Assembly: GCF_000814025.1 (NCBI RefSeq)
Contig: NZ_JWLL01000013.1
Span: forward strand, 1-64,000
DNA from: Tateyamaria sp. ANG-S1
GTDB lineage: Bacteria > Pseudomonadota > Alphaproteobacteria > Rhodobacterales > Rhodobacteraceae
Length of the DNA: 64,000 nucleotides
Direction: 5' to 3'
Shown: piece after piece, positions 50,888-60,528 of the stretch
How the letters are laid out: each line of letters starts with the position of its first letter
Numbering within the stretch: the stretch's first letter is position 1
Notes under the pieces: model-generated
The model's database searches: none
Told to the model about the DNA's origin: nothing
Seen by the model: the letters and a program-made list of their open reading frames with translations, nothing else
Position numbers and translations under genes: made by a program

Positions 50888-51352
50888 ATGGCCTCCCATC
50901 TCTCCACTCTGCCCGAGCGGCCCCGCCGCTACCGGTTTGTGCTGACACCGCTTGCGGACGCGATGTTTCAGCTGCTGATCTTTTTCATGCTGTCGACCAG
51001 CTTGACACCCTACTCGCTGATCACTCTTAAAACAGCCGCGGGTCCGGCTCCGGATGCCGACGCCGCGCAAGCGCAAGGGGCAGGCACCGACACCAGCCAA
51101 GCACCGCCCCCCGCGGCACAGGCCGATCTCATCCTGTGGACCCTTTCCGACGGGCGCGTGCGCACGGGCGGCCAGGATTTCGACATCGAACAAATCGGTG
51201 ATCTGGCAGACGCTGTGGGGGCCGCCGGTGTCCCCGGCCAGGTCGTTTTGATCATCGACACAACGGCGCGCATCCAGGACGTCGCCATGGCGCTCGAAGC
51301 GTTGGATGGGGCCAATGTGGACGGCGTGCAAATCACCCGAGAGGGGTCCTGA
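50888..51352 (+). CDS. ExbD/TolR-family biopolymer transport protein (first)
   Basis: 154 aa. The N-terminal membrane helix has P-L-A-D-A-M-F-Q-L-L-I-F-F-M, with the conserved Asp of the proton path near the membrane start. An Ala/Gln-rich linker and a compact periplasmic domain with L-I-I-D-T-T-A-R-I-Q-D-V follow. It would sit within the TolQ/ExbB pentamer. It lies 5 bp before a second, shorter ExbD-like gene. Confidence 0.88.
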   Translation: MASHLSTLPERPRRYRFVLTPLADAMFQLLIFFMLSTSLTPYSLITLKTAAGPAPDADAAQAQGAGTDTSQAPPPAAQADLILWTLSDGRVRTGGQDFDIEQIGDLADAVGAAGVPGQVVLIIDTTARIQDVAMALEALDGANVDGVQITREGS

Positions 51353-51357
51353 CGGCC

Positions 51358-51771
51358 ATGCCCAAGGGACGCCTCCCATCACCGCCACCCCGCAAGGCCT
51401 TTGACAGCTCACTGGCGATCATCAACATCGTCTTGCTGCTGATCTTCTTCTTTCTGGCCACTGGCTCGCTCCTCAGTTCGCGCACAGTCGAAGTGGCGCT
51501 GCCCGAAACAACACGCCTGCCGCTCGATCTTCTGCCTTCGCCACTGCTGGTGGTGGCAACGGACGGGTCCATGACGCTGGACGGCAACCCGCTCGACACC
51601 GGAACGCTGTCGGTGGCCCTGGGCGACAGCCCAATCCTGCACGTGCTCGCAGATCGCGACCTGCCCGCCACCACTCTGCTGTCCACCCTCGACGACGAAG
51701 CGTTGATCGCGGTCGAAGTGCGCCTCGTGACGCTTCACCGCAACGAGAACGAGGGCGAGGACAGCCCATGA
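51358..51771 (+). CDS. ExbD/TolR-family biopolymer transport protein (second)
   Basis: 137 aa. A single N-terminal membrane helix (~18-38: A-I-I-N-I-V-L-L-L-I-F-F-F-L) is preceded by F-D-S-S, and a periplasmic domain follows with L-H-V-L-A-D-R-D-L. The proton-path Asp is at the usual place just before the helix, though the position after it is Asn in I-N-I. With the first ExbD it could form a heterodimer in the channel. Its last four bases overlap the TonB-like gene. Confidence 0.85.
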   Translation: MPKGRLPSPPPRKAFDSSLAIINIVLLLIFFFLATGSLLSSRTVEVALPETTRLPLDLLPSPLLVVATDGSMTLDGNPLDTGTLSVALGDSPILHVLADRDLPATTLLSTLDDEALIAVEVRLVTLHRNENEGEDSP

Positions 51772-53540
51772 GCTTCCTGCCCTACGAAAGACCCAGAGGT
51801 CTCAGTTGGTACGGCTCCATGACGGCCTCTGCCCTCGCCCATGGCGGGCTGGTTGCGGTGCTGATGTCAGGTGCTGTGGCCTTCTTGCCTGAACCGGTCA
51901 CAACCGAACTGAGCGAACCCGACTTCACCGTATCGCTGGAAATCCTCGACGCTGATCTTGTGGACGAGGTGGACACTGTGACCGAAGCGGGCGTGATCCC
52001 CGACGACGCCATTCCCCTTGGCCCTGATGACCTGGTGGCCGAAGGCACCCCCGACGCCATCGCAGCTCTGGACCCAGAGACCGACCTTTTTGAGCCGGAC
52101 ACAGATGCAGCCCTGGCGCCCGAACCGGATGTCTTGCAACCCGACACCGACACTCTGGCATCCGAAGAAGCGGACGTGGCCGCGGCGGATCCCGAAGTGC
52201 TCGCCCCTGAACCGGACCTGACAACACCTGAGCCTGATGTCCTGACGCCAGAGGCCGAGCCTCTTGCGCCCGAACCCGAAGCCATACCGGAGCCCGAACC
52301 AAAGATCGCCGGACCGGAACCCGAAGCGATCGCTCCGGAACCTGAGGTGGTCGACCCCGAACCCGCAGCACCCGCCATTGAAACGGAAGCCCTCGCCCCA
52401 GAGACCGTCATCGCAGAAGAGACCCCCCTGCCCGTCCCAACGGCACCGCTGGCCGCAGATCCGGTGCCGCTGGCGATCGACAATATCAGCCCTATTGATG
52501 ATACCGTGCTGTCCCCACTCGCAGACGGTGGCGCAGCCGTTGCGCCGCAGGTAATTGCACCCGAAGACGACGTATTGCTGCTGGGCGAAACCGCCCCACC
52601 CACACCTGCAACGCCGGTCCCCGACACCGCGCCTGCACCGGCCCCGGCAGAGGACACACTCGCCCTCCTGCTGCCCGAGCCGGAAGTTACGCCGCCCACA
52701 CCCACCGATCCCGCGCCCCCAGACGCCGAACCGGACGCCGAGACAGAGGCGGATGCAGAGGCAGAGACCAGCACAGACCCTGACATCTCCGATGCAGACG
52801 ACAACGACACGGCGGTACCAGCAGCCACAGCCCCGGATGACACCCCTCTTGGTGCACCTGACGGAGAGGACGCGCAAACCACCGTGGTCACACGGTCACC
52901 CGTCCCCAATCCCAGCGCGTCCGATATCGCCATCGGCCAGCTGCTGGGCCGCATCCGCGAGGTGCCACAACCGCAATGCACCCTCGCCCTGTCCCGCCGC
53001 GCCAGTGGCACACCGGGGGCAGGCGTGTCCTTCATCGGCGCAGACACAGACGTGCTGGACACGCTCGCGCTTCAGATCATTGACGGCCTGCCTTTTGAAC
53101 CTGTCCAAACGCGGGAAGAGATTGACCTGCGCCAATGCGCCCTGCTGGATGCGCTGCGGCAAGCAGACAGCTATCCGGCCAGCCGCATTGGCCTCGCACT
53201 CGACAGCAACACGCTCAGCAGCGGCGACAGCCTGACAGGGCGGGTCATCGGGGCGGGTGGGCTCTTTGTCACGCTGCTCTTGGTCGACGACAACGGCGTG
53301 GTGCAGGACATGGCGCCGTTTGTCACGCTCGACGGCACCACACCGGTCTTCGATGCACCTATCGCTCGGTCCGGCCCGGCCCGCGCCACGCGGCAAATCC
53401 TGGTGGCACTTGGCACCACAGACGCCCCGCTCGAGATCGAGCAGCTTCTGGGGCGCGTGGCACAAGACGTGTTTACAGCAATCCCCGCAGACACCCTTCA
53501 GGGGATGGTCTTCGGGGTCGCCAGTTTCGACGTGCGCTAG
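51768..53540 (+). CDS. TonB-like envelope protein sharing a C-terminal domain with PpkA
   Basis: 590 aa. One membrane helix lies at ~17-40 after a short cytoplasmic start, as in TonB/TolA. Residues ~45-390 are Pro/Glu/Asp/Ala-rich repeats of the E-P-x type (P-E-P-D-V-L, P-E-P-E-A-I), probably an extended periplasmic spacer. The C-terminal ~185 residues are a folded domain (C-T-L-A-L-S-R-R; R-Q-C-A-L-L-D-A; I-G-L-A-L-D-S-N-T-L) matching, block by block, the C-terminus of the PpkA kinase encoded convergently. This is not a canonical TonB C-terminus. The stop overlaps the kinase stop by 4 bp on the other strand. Confidence 0.85.
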   Translation: MSFLPYERPRGLSWYGSMTASALAHGGLVAVLMSGAVAFLPEPVTTELSEPDFTVSLEILDADLVDEVDTVTEAGVIPDDAIPLGPDDLVAEGTPDAIAALDPETDLFEPDTDAALAPEPDVLQPDTDTLASEEADVAAADPEVLAPEPDLTTPEPDVLTPEAEPLAPEPEAIPEPEPKIAGPEPEAIAPEPEVVDPEPAAPAIETEALAPETVIAEETPLPVPTAPLAADPVPLAIDNISPIDDTVLSPLADGGAAVAPQVIAPEDDVLLLGETAPPTPATPVPDTAPAPAPAEDTLALLLPEPEVTPPTPTDPAPPDAEPDAETEADAEAETSTDPDISDADDNDTAVPAATAPDDTPLGAPDGEDAQTTVVTRSPVPNPSASDIAIGQLLGRIREVPQPQCTLALSRRASGTPGAGVSFIGADTDVLDTLALQIIDGLPFEPVQTREEIDLRQCALLDALRQADSYPASRIGLALDSNTLSSGDSLTGRVIGAGGLFVTLLLVDDNGVVQDMAPFVTLDGTTPVFDAPIARSGPARATRQILVALGTTDAPLEIEQLLGRVAQDVFTAIPADTLQGMVFGVASFDVR

Positions 53541-55732
53541 CGCGTCAGCTCCAGAAACGCGATATCCACGGCACCCTGACCGTCCGTGGCCAACTCTCGC
53601 ATCAAAAGCGGCATGATATCGACCGCCCCAGTCCCATCACGCATCGCGCCCGCACGCACCAGCGTATCAGCCGAAGCGGTGGCCACCACCATGTAGGTCC
53701 CCGGCGCAGCTGACGGCAACCGGAAGGCAAAGCGGCGCTGATCTCCGATCGGATCATCAAACTGACGCATCAGCGAAAACACCATGCCACTGGGGTCAAC
53801 AAGGGCAATCCAGTTCTGACGCCCGGCACTTCCGGACAACACACCTTGCACAGGATCTGCCCGCGACAGCGTGTTGGCCTCAAGCGCCACCTCGATCCCG
53901 GCACCGGCCGTGCCCTGCAAGGCATGGGCCAGATCAACCACACTGCATTGCGGGTCCGTCACGGTGCGCGGAACCACCTCGGGCGCACTGCCAAACGCCG
54001 CGCCAAAAGCGGCCCCAACACCGTCCAGCTGCGCTGGATCACGGGCAAACCCCTCAATCAATCCGGCAGACGGGCCCTGCGTCCTGCGCACGGCAAGGGC
54101 ACATTCCGGCGGCACCGCTTCGGCCAGGAATGTGGCGCGTGTGCCGGGCTCGCGCAGCAGGCCTTCTGCTACGGGATCCGTTGTTTCCGATCTGCCGCCG
54201 GGCGTGTTGCCTGTCAGCAGAAAGTCACCGGCAAAGAACACGGCGGCACCACCCGCAGCAGCCAACGCCGCCACAAACAGCGTCGCGACCAGACCACGGC
54301 GACGTTCCTTTGGTATCTCGGTCGGCGCCGCGGTGCTCGGCGGGGCGGTTCCGCCCAGGCCGGTTTGGGTCATCGTACTGGTCGCGGTAAAAGGCACAGC
54401 CTGCAGGCCGGGCACCGTCCGGTTCACGGGGGACTGCGTCGGCTGATATGTGCCGCGCATCCGCTTGCTCAGGCTCGTGTCACCCTCATCCAGATCACGC
54501 AACGCGCGGATCACAGCCGCCATGCCAGACATCCGCTGCGCCGGATCAGGCTGCAGCATCTCGTGGATCAGACCGCGAAACTCTTCGGGGATCTCTGACA
54601 GATCCGGCACGCCCTGACGAATCTGCACCGCCTCGACAAAATTGCCGCCCATATCCATGGGCTTGCCCAGCAACATGGCAACCATCAAAAGGCCCAGCGA
54701 ATAGACGTCACTCGCCGCTTCAGCCTGCCCGCCAAACGCCCCCATCTGCTCGGGCGACACATATTTCAGCTTGCCCGCAAACTCGTTGCCAATGGTCACA
54801 TCCTTGACCGTGGACGACCGGGAAATGCCAAAGTCGATCAGCACAGCCTTACCGATGTCACCATCCTGCAGCATCACGTTGTCAGGCGACAGATCGCGGT
54901 GCACAACGCCGATATTGTGCGCCCGTTCCAACCCATCGGCCAGCCGCAGGGTCAGCTTGATGGTCTGGTCCCGCGTCAACGCGCCTTTTTCTTTCAGCGC
55001 ATCGGACAGCTTGGTGCCTTCAATGAACCCCATCACCAGCGCGTGCAGGTTCAGGTTCTGATCCGGAGGCACATAGGCAAAATACCGGACAATGGCGTCG
55101 TGGTGCAGTTGGCGCAACACACGGGCTTCACGCTTGAACATGTCCGCGACTTTGGTGTCCTCGGCCATTTCTGGCAGGATGACCTTGATGGCCACCGACT
55201 CATCCGTGCCGATCTCAACACCGCGATAGACACGGCCCATGCCGCCCTGATCCAGCCGCTCTTCAACTCGGTACATATTGTTGATGATGACACCGGGTTC
55301 CAGGACGCTCAGCGGCTTGGGCTCGCTTGACTGCACGCGCGCAGCCGTTGGCGCAACGACGGTCGCCGCCTCTGCCGCTCCTGTGGCGGCAGCGCCCTCT
55401 TCCGCTGGTGCGTCAGCTGTTTCGTCGGGTGCTTCTTCGGGCGGTATGGCCTCCGCTTCCGGTGCCGGGCTGACACCGGCCTGAGGGGCTATGATGGTAC
55501 GATCCAAGTCCTCATCTGATGCCGCCGGCGTTTCATCAGAATTGGCCTCAGCCGCAGAAGGCTCAGACCGCTGGGCGATAGAGGGCGCAATGATCGTGCG
55601 ATCCGCATCGTCCTCGGGCGCCTCTTCCGGCGCTGCCGCAACACCAGGCCGTGCCGCAAATATGGTCTTTTCGTCATCTTCGGCCTCCGCTTCCGGTGGC
55701 AGACCCGAGGGTTTTTTGTCCTGATCGCTCAT
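53537..55732 (-). CDS. ppkA: PpkA-like transmembrane Ser/Thr kinase with periplasmic sensor domain
   Basis: 731 aa. An acidic N-terminal tail (~1-140) carries Thr23, Thr46 and Thr79 in D/E-x-[RK]-T-I-[IF] contexts. The kinase domain (~153-415) is intact: G-loop D-Q-G-G-M-G-R-V-Y (161-169), K183, H-R-D (278-280), N285, D-F-G (300-302). One membrane helix (~485-505) leads to a periplasmic domain whose last ~190 residues are homologous to the C-terminus of the TonB-like protein at 51768-53540. PpkA kinases start T6SS assembly by phosphorylating Fha- or TssL-type partners. It overlaps pppA2 by 4 bp and is the only T6SS kinase visible. Confidence 0.93.
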   Translation of the reverse strand: MSDQDKKPSGLPPEAEAEDDEKTIFAARPGVAAAPEEAPEDDADRTIIAPSIAQRSEPSAAEANSDETPAASDEDLDRTIIAPQAGVSPAPEAEAIPPEEAPDETADAPAEEGAAATGAAEAATVVAPTAARVQSSEPKPLSVLEPGVIINNMYRVEERLDQGGMGRVYRGVEIGTDESVAIKVILPEMAEDTKVADMFKREARVLRQLHHDAIVRYFAYVPPDQNLNLHALVMGFIEGTKLSDALKEKGALTRDQTIKLTLRLADGLERAHNIGVVHRDLSPDNVMLQDGDIGKAVLIDFGISRSSTVKDVTIGNEFAGKLKYVSPEQMGAFGGQAEAASDVYSLGLLMVAMLLGKPMDMGGNFVEAVQIRQGVPDLSEIPEEFRGLIHEMLQPDPAQRMSGMAAVIRALRDLDEGDTSLSKRMRGTYQPTQSPVNRTVPGLQAVPFTATSTMTQTGLGGTAPPSTAAPTEIPKERRRGLVATLFVAALAAAGGAAVFFAGDFLLTGNTPGGRSETTDPVAEGLLREPGTRATFLAEAVPPECALAVRRTQGPSAGLIEGFARDPAQLDGVGAAFGAAFGSAPEVVPRTVTDPQCSVVDLAHALQGTAGAGIEVALEANTLSRADPVQGVLSGSAGRQNWIALVDPSGMVFSLMRQFDDPIGDQRRFAFRLPSAAPGTYMVVATASADTLVRAGAMRDGTGAVDIMPLLMRELATDGQGAVDIAFLELTR

Positions 55733-56544
55733 TGCTGTCCTCGCAACTCGGGATATTCACCCTCGATGGCAATCTCCGGCAGGCCCATATGCCTGCACCG
55801 CACCATCACCACAGACACATTGTCCTTTCCACCCCGTTCAAGGGCAGTCTTTACAAGTTGCTCACACATGGGCCCTAGGTCTCCGTTGGCTCCTGTGTAC
55901 AACACCTCAGCCAACTCAGAATCAGCAAAATATTCAGTCAGCCCATCTGAACACAAAAGAAAGGTGTCCGCATCAGCAAGCGCACCTTCCACCATGTCAC
56001 AGTCGGGCTCAGCGGTCACGCCGATGGCGCGGGTGATCACGTTCTTTCGGGGCGACGCTTCGGCCTCTTCCAGTGTGATGGCCCCGGTGTCCAGCAAGGC
56101 CTGCACTTCGGTATGGTCGCGGGTGACACGGGTCAATGTGCTGCCACGCATGCGGTAAACGCGACTGTCGCCTGACCAGATGCAGGCGAAATGATCCTGC
56201 TGGATCAAAAGGGCTGCAACGGTTGATCCTATGACACCGCTGCCCAGCTGTTCTGCATGGGCCTGTATGTCGCGGTTGGCTTGGGTCAAACGGTCCATGA
56301 ACCGGGATTTGAGGTCCACCGCCCCCGTCGGCAGGCCCACCGTTTCCATGGCCCCCACGATGGTCTGGCTGGCAAAGTCTCCGGCTGCGTGACCACCCAT
56401 GCCGTCGGCGACCAACCACAGGCCCCAGTCCGGGCGGACTAGCACACTGTCCTCGTTCAGTGACCGGACACAGCCCACATCGGTCTTGCAGGTGGTCTCA
56501 AAAGCCATTGGCGACCCCGAGGGCCGCACCATCTGTCCCGTCAT
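55729..56544 (-). CDS. pppA2: PP2C-family Ser/Thr phosphatase (PppA-like, copy 2)
   Basis: 271 aa from the ATG at 56544, which overlaps the tagF2 stop (TGATG); GTG at 56547 is one codon upstream. The motifs are R-S-L-N-E-D-S-V, DGMGGHAAGDFASQ, GDSRVYR, C-S-D-G-L-T-E-Y and D-N-V-S-V-V-M. It is the likely direct counterpart of PpkA, encoded next to it, while pppA1 belongs to the first cluster. Confidence 0.93.
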   Translation of the reverse strand: MTGQMVRPSGSPMAFETTCKTDVGCVRSLNEDSVLVRPDWGLWLVADGMGGHAAGDFASQTIVGAMETVGLPTGAVDLKSRFMDRLTQANRDIQAHAEQLGSGVIGSTVAALLIQQDHFACIWSGDSRVYRMRGSTLTRVTRDHTEVQALLDTGAITLEEAEASPRKNVITRAIGVTAEPDCDMVEGALADADTFLLCSDGLTEYFADSELAEVLYTGANGDLGPMCEQLVKTALERGGKDNVSVVMVRCRHMGLPEIAIEGEYPELRGQQ

Positions 56545-57254
56545 CACAGCTCACGTCCCCCAGGCGCGTTGTCGTCTTCTTGGGCCGATGGCACCTCTTG
56601 TTGGGCATCCACCATCAACCAGTGCAGCGCGTCTGCCTGCGGCAAGCCTGTCACGGCCAACCACGCCGCCGCACGCCCGCGAACCGCATCGCACCACCAG
56701 TGGCTGCGCCCGCATTGCGCATGTGCGGCGTCGGGCGCTGCGGCGTCCTGCATCAAACGATCCAGATCGCCATCGGCGCGCTGCGCCCATAGCATACCCG
56801 ACGCAGGCATCTGGTCCAGTGCCTCGTCATCCTCCGGCATGGGGTCCAGCAGGTCGATCAACGCCTGCACACCCCCCTGCCCCACTTCGGCACGCGCCAC
56901 CCGGCCAAGCTGCGCCTCAAGCTGAGCATAGCGCGCAGCCTCATGCCCTTTCTGCACAGGGGGCGGCGCCGCCCCGCCCGACAGGCCAAGGATCAACGGA
57001 TACCGTCGCCCGACCGCATCCCGCGACGGGGCCCACAACCCGTAAAACGGCACGCCCAAAACATCACCGCCACACCAGAACCGCAGCACCGGGGCGCTGT
57101 CCCAAACCGACGCCCAGGCCTCACCCAGCCCCGTGCGCAAATCAGGCAACACTCGCCCGACCCACTTTTCCAGCCGTCGCGACGCGTCGACAGGCAGGCC
57201 ATGCGCCACAAAGTCGCCAAAACCGGGATGCTTGCCATAAATCACGTATGCCAT
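56544..57254 (-). CDS. tagF2: T6SS regulator TagF2 (DUF2094 family)
   Basis: 236 aa. It begins Y-V-I-Y-G-K-H-P-G-F-G-D-F-V-A-H-G-L, the TagF hallmark, with W-V-x-x-V-L next and a Y-P-L-I-L-G segment corresponding to the F-P-L-T-L of copy 1. It probably restrains assembly through Fha. It lies between tssM2 (4-bp gap) and pppA2 (overlap), the same gene order as copy 1. Confidence 0.9.
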   Translation of the reverse strand: MAYVIYGKHPGFGDFVAHGLPVDASRRLEKWVGRVLPDLRTGLGEAWASVWDSAPVLRFWCGGDVLGVPFYGLWAPSRDAVGRRYPLILGLSGGAAPPPVQKGHEAARYAQLEAQLGRVARAEVGQGGVQALIDLLDPMPEDDEALDQMPASGMLWAQRADGDLDRLMQDAAAPDAAHAQCGRSHWWCDAVRGRAAAWLAVTGLPQADALHWLMVDAQQEVPSAQEDDNAPGGREL

Positions 57255-57258
57255 CGCG

Positions 57259-60200
57259 CTATTCCAGCCGTGCCGGGCACACGAAATCGCGCCACACAGA
57301 CGACATCAAAGGCATGTCGTCCCGCCCTTCCGCCAGGATGACAAGGCGCAGCGGAACGTCGCCAATCTGCAACCGCATCTCGACACGGTTGCCGGTCACC
57401 CGCACATCCTGCGCACCCCGCAACAGGCTCACCAAGGCCCAGGCACCGCCCGGCACACGCGCACGACGCTCTGCTGGCAAACCAGCGTTCAGAACCAGAC
57501 CCACGCCGTTCACCTCTGACGGCCAGCGCACGACTACGCCCTCTGCGTCCGGGCCAAGGGATTGCAGCCCCTGCCCCACATCCAGATCCACCCGCGTCAC
57601 CCCGTCTGGCACCTCCGCCATGATCAGACGCACCGGCAGGTCCGGCACCGACGCACGGCCCGGAAACAGCGCCGCCCGCAATCCCTCGACCGCCTGAAAA
57701 TCCGCACGCACGTCGTCAGAGACCGGCAACCGAGCAGCCCCCTCAACCGCGCCATAGGTCGACCAGAACCGGTCCACCTGACCGCCATATCCAAAAAAGG
57801 CGGCAAAATCAGCCATGGGCAACGGCGCCGACCCCGCCGGAGCAAAGGGGTAAAAAGGCGTGATGCGCTGTTGGCACATGGCGGTGACATTGCGCGCCAA
57901 CGCGGCCTGCGCCCCAGGAACACCGCTCTGGCCCATCACACGCCCCACGGCATCGGGCACAGGGCCGACCTGCCGGGCAACGTCCGGCCAGCGTGCAGGA
58001 TCAGCGGCCACCTCCTCAAGCGCGCGTACAAGACGGTCGATGGGACGGTCCGCAAGCGGCCCCCGCGCCAAGGCGAACCATGGCGCAAACGGGGCCTGCA
58101 CCGCGTCAGCCGACCGGCGCAGCGCCGCCTCGGCAGCCGCAGCTCCAACACCCTGTACTTCTCCAAATTTTTTAATTATTTCAATAGCTTCTGGCGTCGC
58201 CAAACCACGCGACAGATCGGTCTGGCCCACCACCTCTTCCACCAGAAGAGGCAAGGCTGACTGCGCAGACGTACCCGACACCCGGTCCAGCATTGTCTGC
58301 CAAGCCTGTTCAAACCCCACCGCATAGCGCTGTGATACCGCATCGCGCACAGCCGCACGGTCCCAATCGGCAACAGACGCACGCCCCAACACCCAGGCCT
58401 CTGCCATCACACGCGTTTCAAGACGCGCAAGCATGTCCAGAAACACCCGCCAATAGCCGTCAAAAGTGTAAAACCCCGGCACAGCCAGCGTATCCGGCGG
58501 ACGGCCATCGCGGGCCAGCAGGCCCGGCATATTCGCAGCCAAGCGCACAGGCGGCAACGCCGATGCCTCCGCCTCCATCGCTCCAAACACGCGATCTGCT
58601 AGGTCCATATTGGCCAAATCTTCGCGCGCGCGATCCACCAACGCCCTGTCGGGCTTGATCCACGGCGACACGCGATCATCCAGTGCCAGCATGGCCGCCA
58701 GATGCGCGTTCACAGCTCGGTAATCGGCATCCGACCCCAGCGTTGCATATTCATCGGCCCAGGCCCCCGCGAAATAGCTTTGGATCGCAAGATCGTCGTC
58801 ACGGCCATCCTGCTCCTTGGCCAGCAGGATATAAACCTTCAGCGCGGCATAGGCCTCGGCCTCGTCTCTCTCTGTCAACGCTTGGACCAGGCGCCGTTCG
58901 GCCAACAGCATCATCCGCGGGCGCAACATTTGCTCCAACGCCATGGAATAGGCATCAACGGCAACCCCGCGAATGGTGTCCACCCGCGACAATCCCAGAT
59001 CAGGCAGGCCCGCATCCGGGGTCACTCCGGCATACCCTGCCGGAAGGACCCGTACCGCGGCCAAGGCGGGCAACAAGGGGCGGGTGGCCGCATTGTCGAT
59101 CCGGCGCTCGGACAAGACACGCTGCGCGCGGCTGGCATAGACCGTGGTTTGCTGCTCGGCCGCACGTACCAGCGACGCATGGGTCCAATAGCTGTAACCA
59201 ACCGCACCCGCACCGACGGCAAAAAGCGCTGCAATGGTCAAAAGCGCGGCGCCACGCACAATGCTGCGGCGCAGCATTCTACCGCGATCAAATCCGGCCC
59301 AGGACCGCTCGGCAAAAACGACCTTAGCCAACAGGTCATGCAGGAAATAGCTGCGCCCCTGCCCCGACATAAACGCCGCCGTCAGACCGGGGCCACCAGG
59401 GGGCGCAGCATAGGTGCCCAGCACCTGATCAATAGGCGATCCTTCTTGCATACCAGATGTGAAATAGAACCCTCTCAACAGAGTTTTCGACCGCGCCTGC
59501 GCACCGCTGAACACGTGGCCCAGATACGTAGCGACCGCAGGTTCAAGCATCGCCATCCGCGACGGAAATCCGAACACCGCGATCCGGGTCGCGCTGTCCA
59601 GTTCTTCGGCCATGCGGTCCGTGACTTCATCGGTCAGACGGCTGATCAGATCGTGGAACGTGGCACCCACTTCCGCGGCAATATCTGCCGGACCTTTTTT
59701 GCGCTGAAACGTCGTGCCCCACACAACTTTGCGCCGAACTTCGTCAAAACTGCCGAAATAGTCTCGAAATCCGGCGACCATATCCGCTTTGGTGAACATG
59801 ACATATACTGGCACCTTGACCTTCAGCGCCTTGGTCAATTCGTCCAAACGCGCACGCGCAGTGGCAGCATGCTGCTCCAACCCCTCAGGCCCTGCTGTCA
59901 TCAGGTCCGCACAGGACAGCGTCAGGATGACCCCGTTGATTGGCTGGTCAGGCCGCGCGGATTTCAACTGATCCAAAAAGGCGGACCAGCTCGCTTTGTC
60001 CGCGGCTGTGTCACTGTCCTGCGTGGTATACCGTCCCGCCGTGTCGATCAGAACAGCATCACGCGCAAACCAGAAATCGCAGTTCCGCGTGCCACCAAAG
60101 CCGGCAATGCCCTCAGGTTCGCTGCCCGGAAATTCCAGGCCAGAATGCAACAGAGCCGTTGTCTTTCCAGCTCCCGGCGGACCGATCAAAACATACCACG

Positions 60201-60528
60201 GCAAGTCATAAAGCGCCGCCTGCCCGCCCGATTGCTTCAGCTGCGCGACCGCATCCTGCATGCGTTCCGCCAGAATGGCGCCATCGCCCGCGCCACCGCG
60301 CAACAAGTTGGTTTCAAGCGCATCCGCTGCACGCCGACGCGCCCGCGCGCGCACCACCGCCGCTGCGGTAATCGCGACGCAAACGGCCCCGATCACACCC
60401 AGACGTGCAGGCACGCCAGCCAAAAGATCACTGCCCAGGATCGGCAACCCAACCCAGATGGCACCGATCAAAGCGGTCAATCCAACGACGATAATCAGGG
60501 CCGACACAATGTTGCGCAGCGCTCTCAC
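57259..60528 (-). CDS. tssM2: T6SS membrane core protein TssM2 (IcmF)
   Basis: 1089 aa, about 100 shorter than TssM1. Membrane helices lie at ~8-30 and ~42-60. Walker A GPPGAGKT is at 116-123, then F-G-G-T-R-N-C-D-F-W-F and D-T-A-G-R-Y-T-T-Q-D. A third membrane helix lies around 425-445 and a long periplasmic part ends in the IcmF C-terminal domain (G-A-W-A-L-V-S-L-L). All core features remain, so it appears functional. It overlaps tssL2 by 4 bp. With tssL2 it makes a second membrane complex without its own baseplate genes in this window. Confidence 0.94.
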   Translation of the reverse strand: MRALRNIVSALIIVVGLTALIGAIWVGLPILGSDLLAGVPARLGVIGAVCVAITAAAVVRARARRRAADALETNLLRGGAGDGAILAERMQDAVAQLKQSGGQAALYDLPWYVLIGPPGAGKTTALLHSGLEFPGSEPEGIAGFGGTRNCDFWFARDAVLIDTAGRYTTQDSDTAADKASWSAFLDQLKSARPDQPINGVILTLSCADLMTAGPEGLEQHAATARARLDELTKALKVKVPVYVMFTKADMVAGFRDYFGSFDEVRRKVVWGTTFQRKKGPADIAAEVGATFHDLISRLTDEVTDRMAEELDSATRIAVFGFPSRMAMLEPAVATYLGHVFSGAQARSKTLLRGFYFTSGMQEGSPIDQVLGTYAAPPGGPGLTAAFMSGQGRSYFLHDLLAKVVFAERSWAGFDRGRMLRRSIVRGAALLTIAALFAVGAGAVGYSYWTHASLVRAAEQQTTVYASRAQRVLSERRIDNAATRPLLPALAAVRVLPAGYAGVTPDAGLPDLGLSRVDTIRGVAVDAYSMALEQMLRPRMMLLAERRLVQALTERDEAEAYAALKVYILLAKEQDGRDDDLAIQSYFAGAWADEYATLGSDADYRAVNAHLAAMLALDDRVSPWIKPDRALVDRAREDLANMDLADRVFGAMEAEASALPPVRLAANMPGLLARDGRPPDTLAVPGFYTFDGYWRVFLDMLARLETRVMAEAWVLGRASVADWDRAAVRDAVSQRYAVGFEQAWQTMLDRVSGTSAQSALPLLVEEVVGQTDLSRGLATPEAIEIIKKFGEVQGVGAAAAEAALRRSADAVQAPFAPWFALARGPLADRPIDRLVRALEEVAADPARWPDVARQVGPVPDAVGRVMGQSGVPGAQAALARNVTAMCQQRITPFYPFAPAGSAPLPMADFAAFFGYGGQVDRFWSTYGAVEGAARLPVSDDVRADFQAVEGLRAALFPGRASVPDLPVRLIMAEVPDGVTRVDLDVGQGLQSLGPDAEGVVVRWPSEVNGVGLVLNAGLPAERRARVPGGAWALVSLLRGAQDVRVTGNRVEMRLQIGDVPLRLVILAEGRDDMPLMSSVWRDFVCPARLE

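Noticed and set aside
51782-53062. Minus-strand open frame of 426 codons, Ser/Gly-rich
   Set aside because: It is the shadow of the Pro/Glu repeat in the TonB-like gene, with low complexity and no ribosome site.
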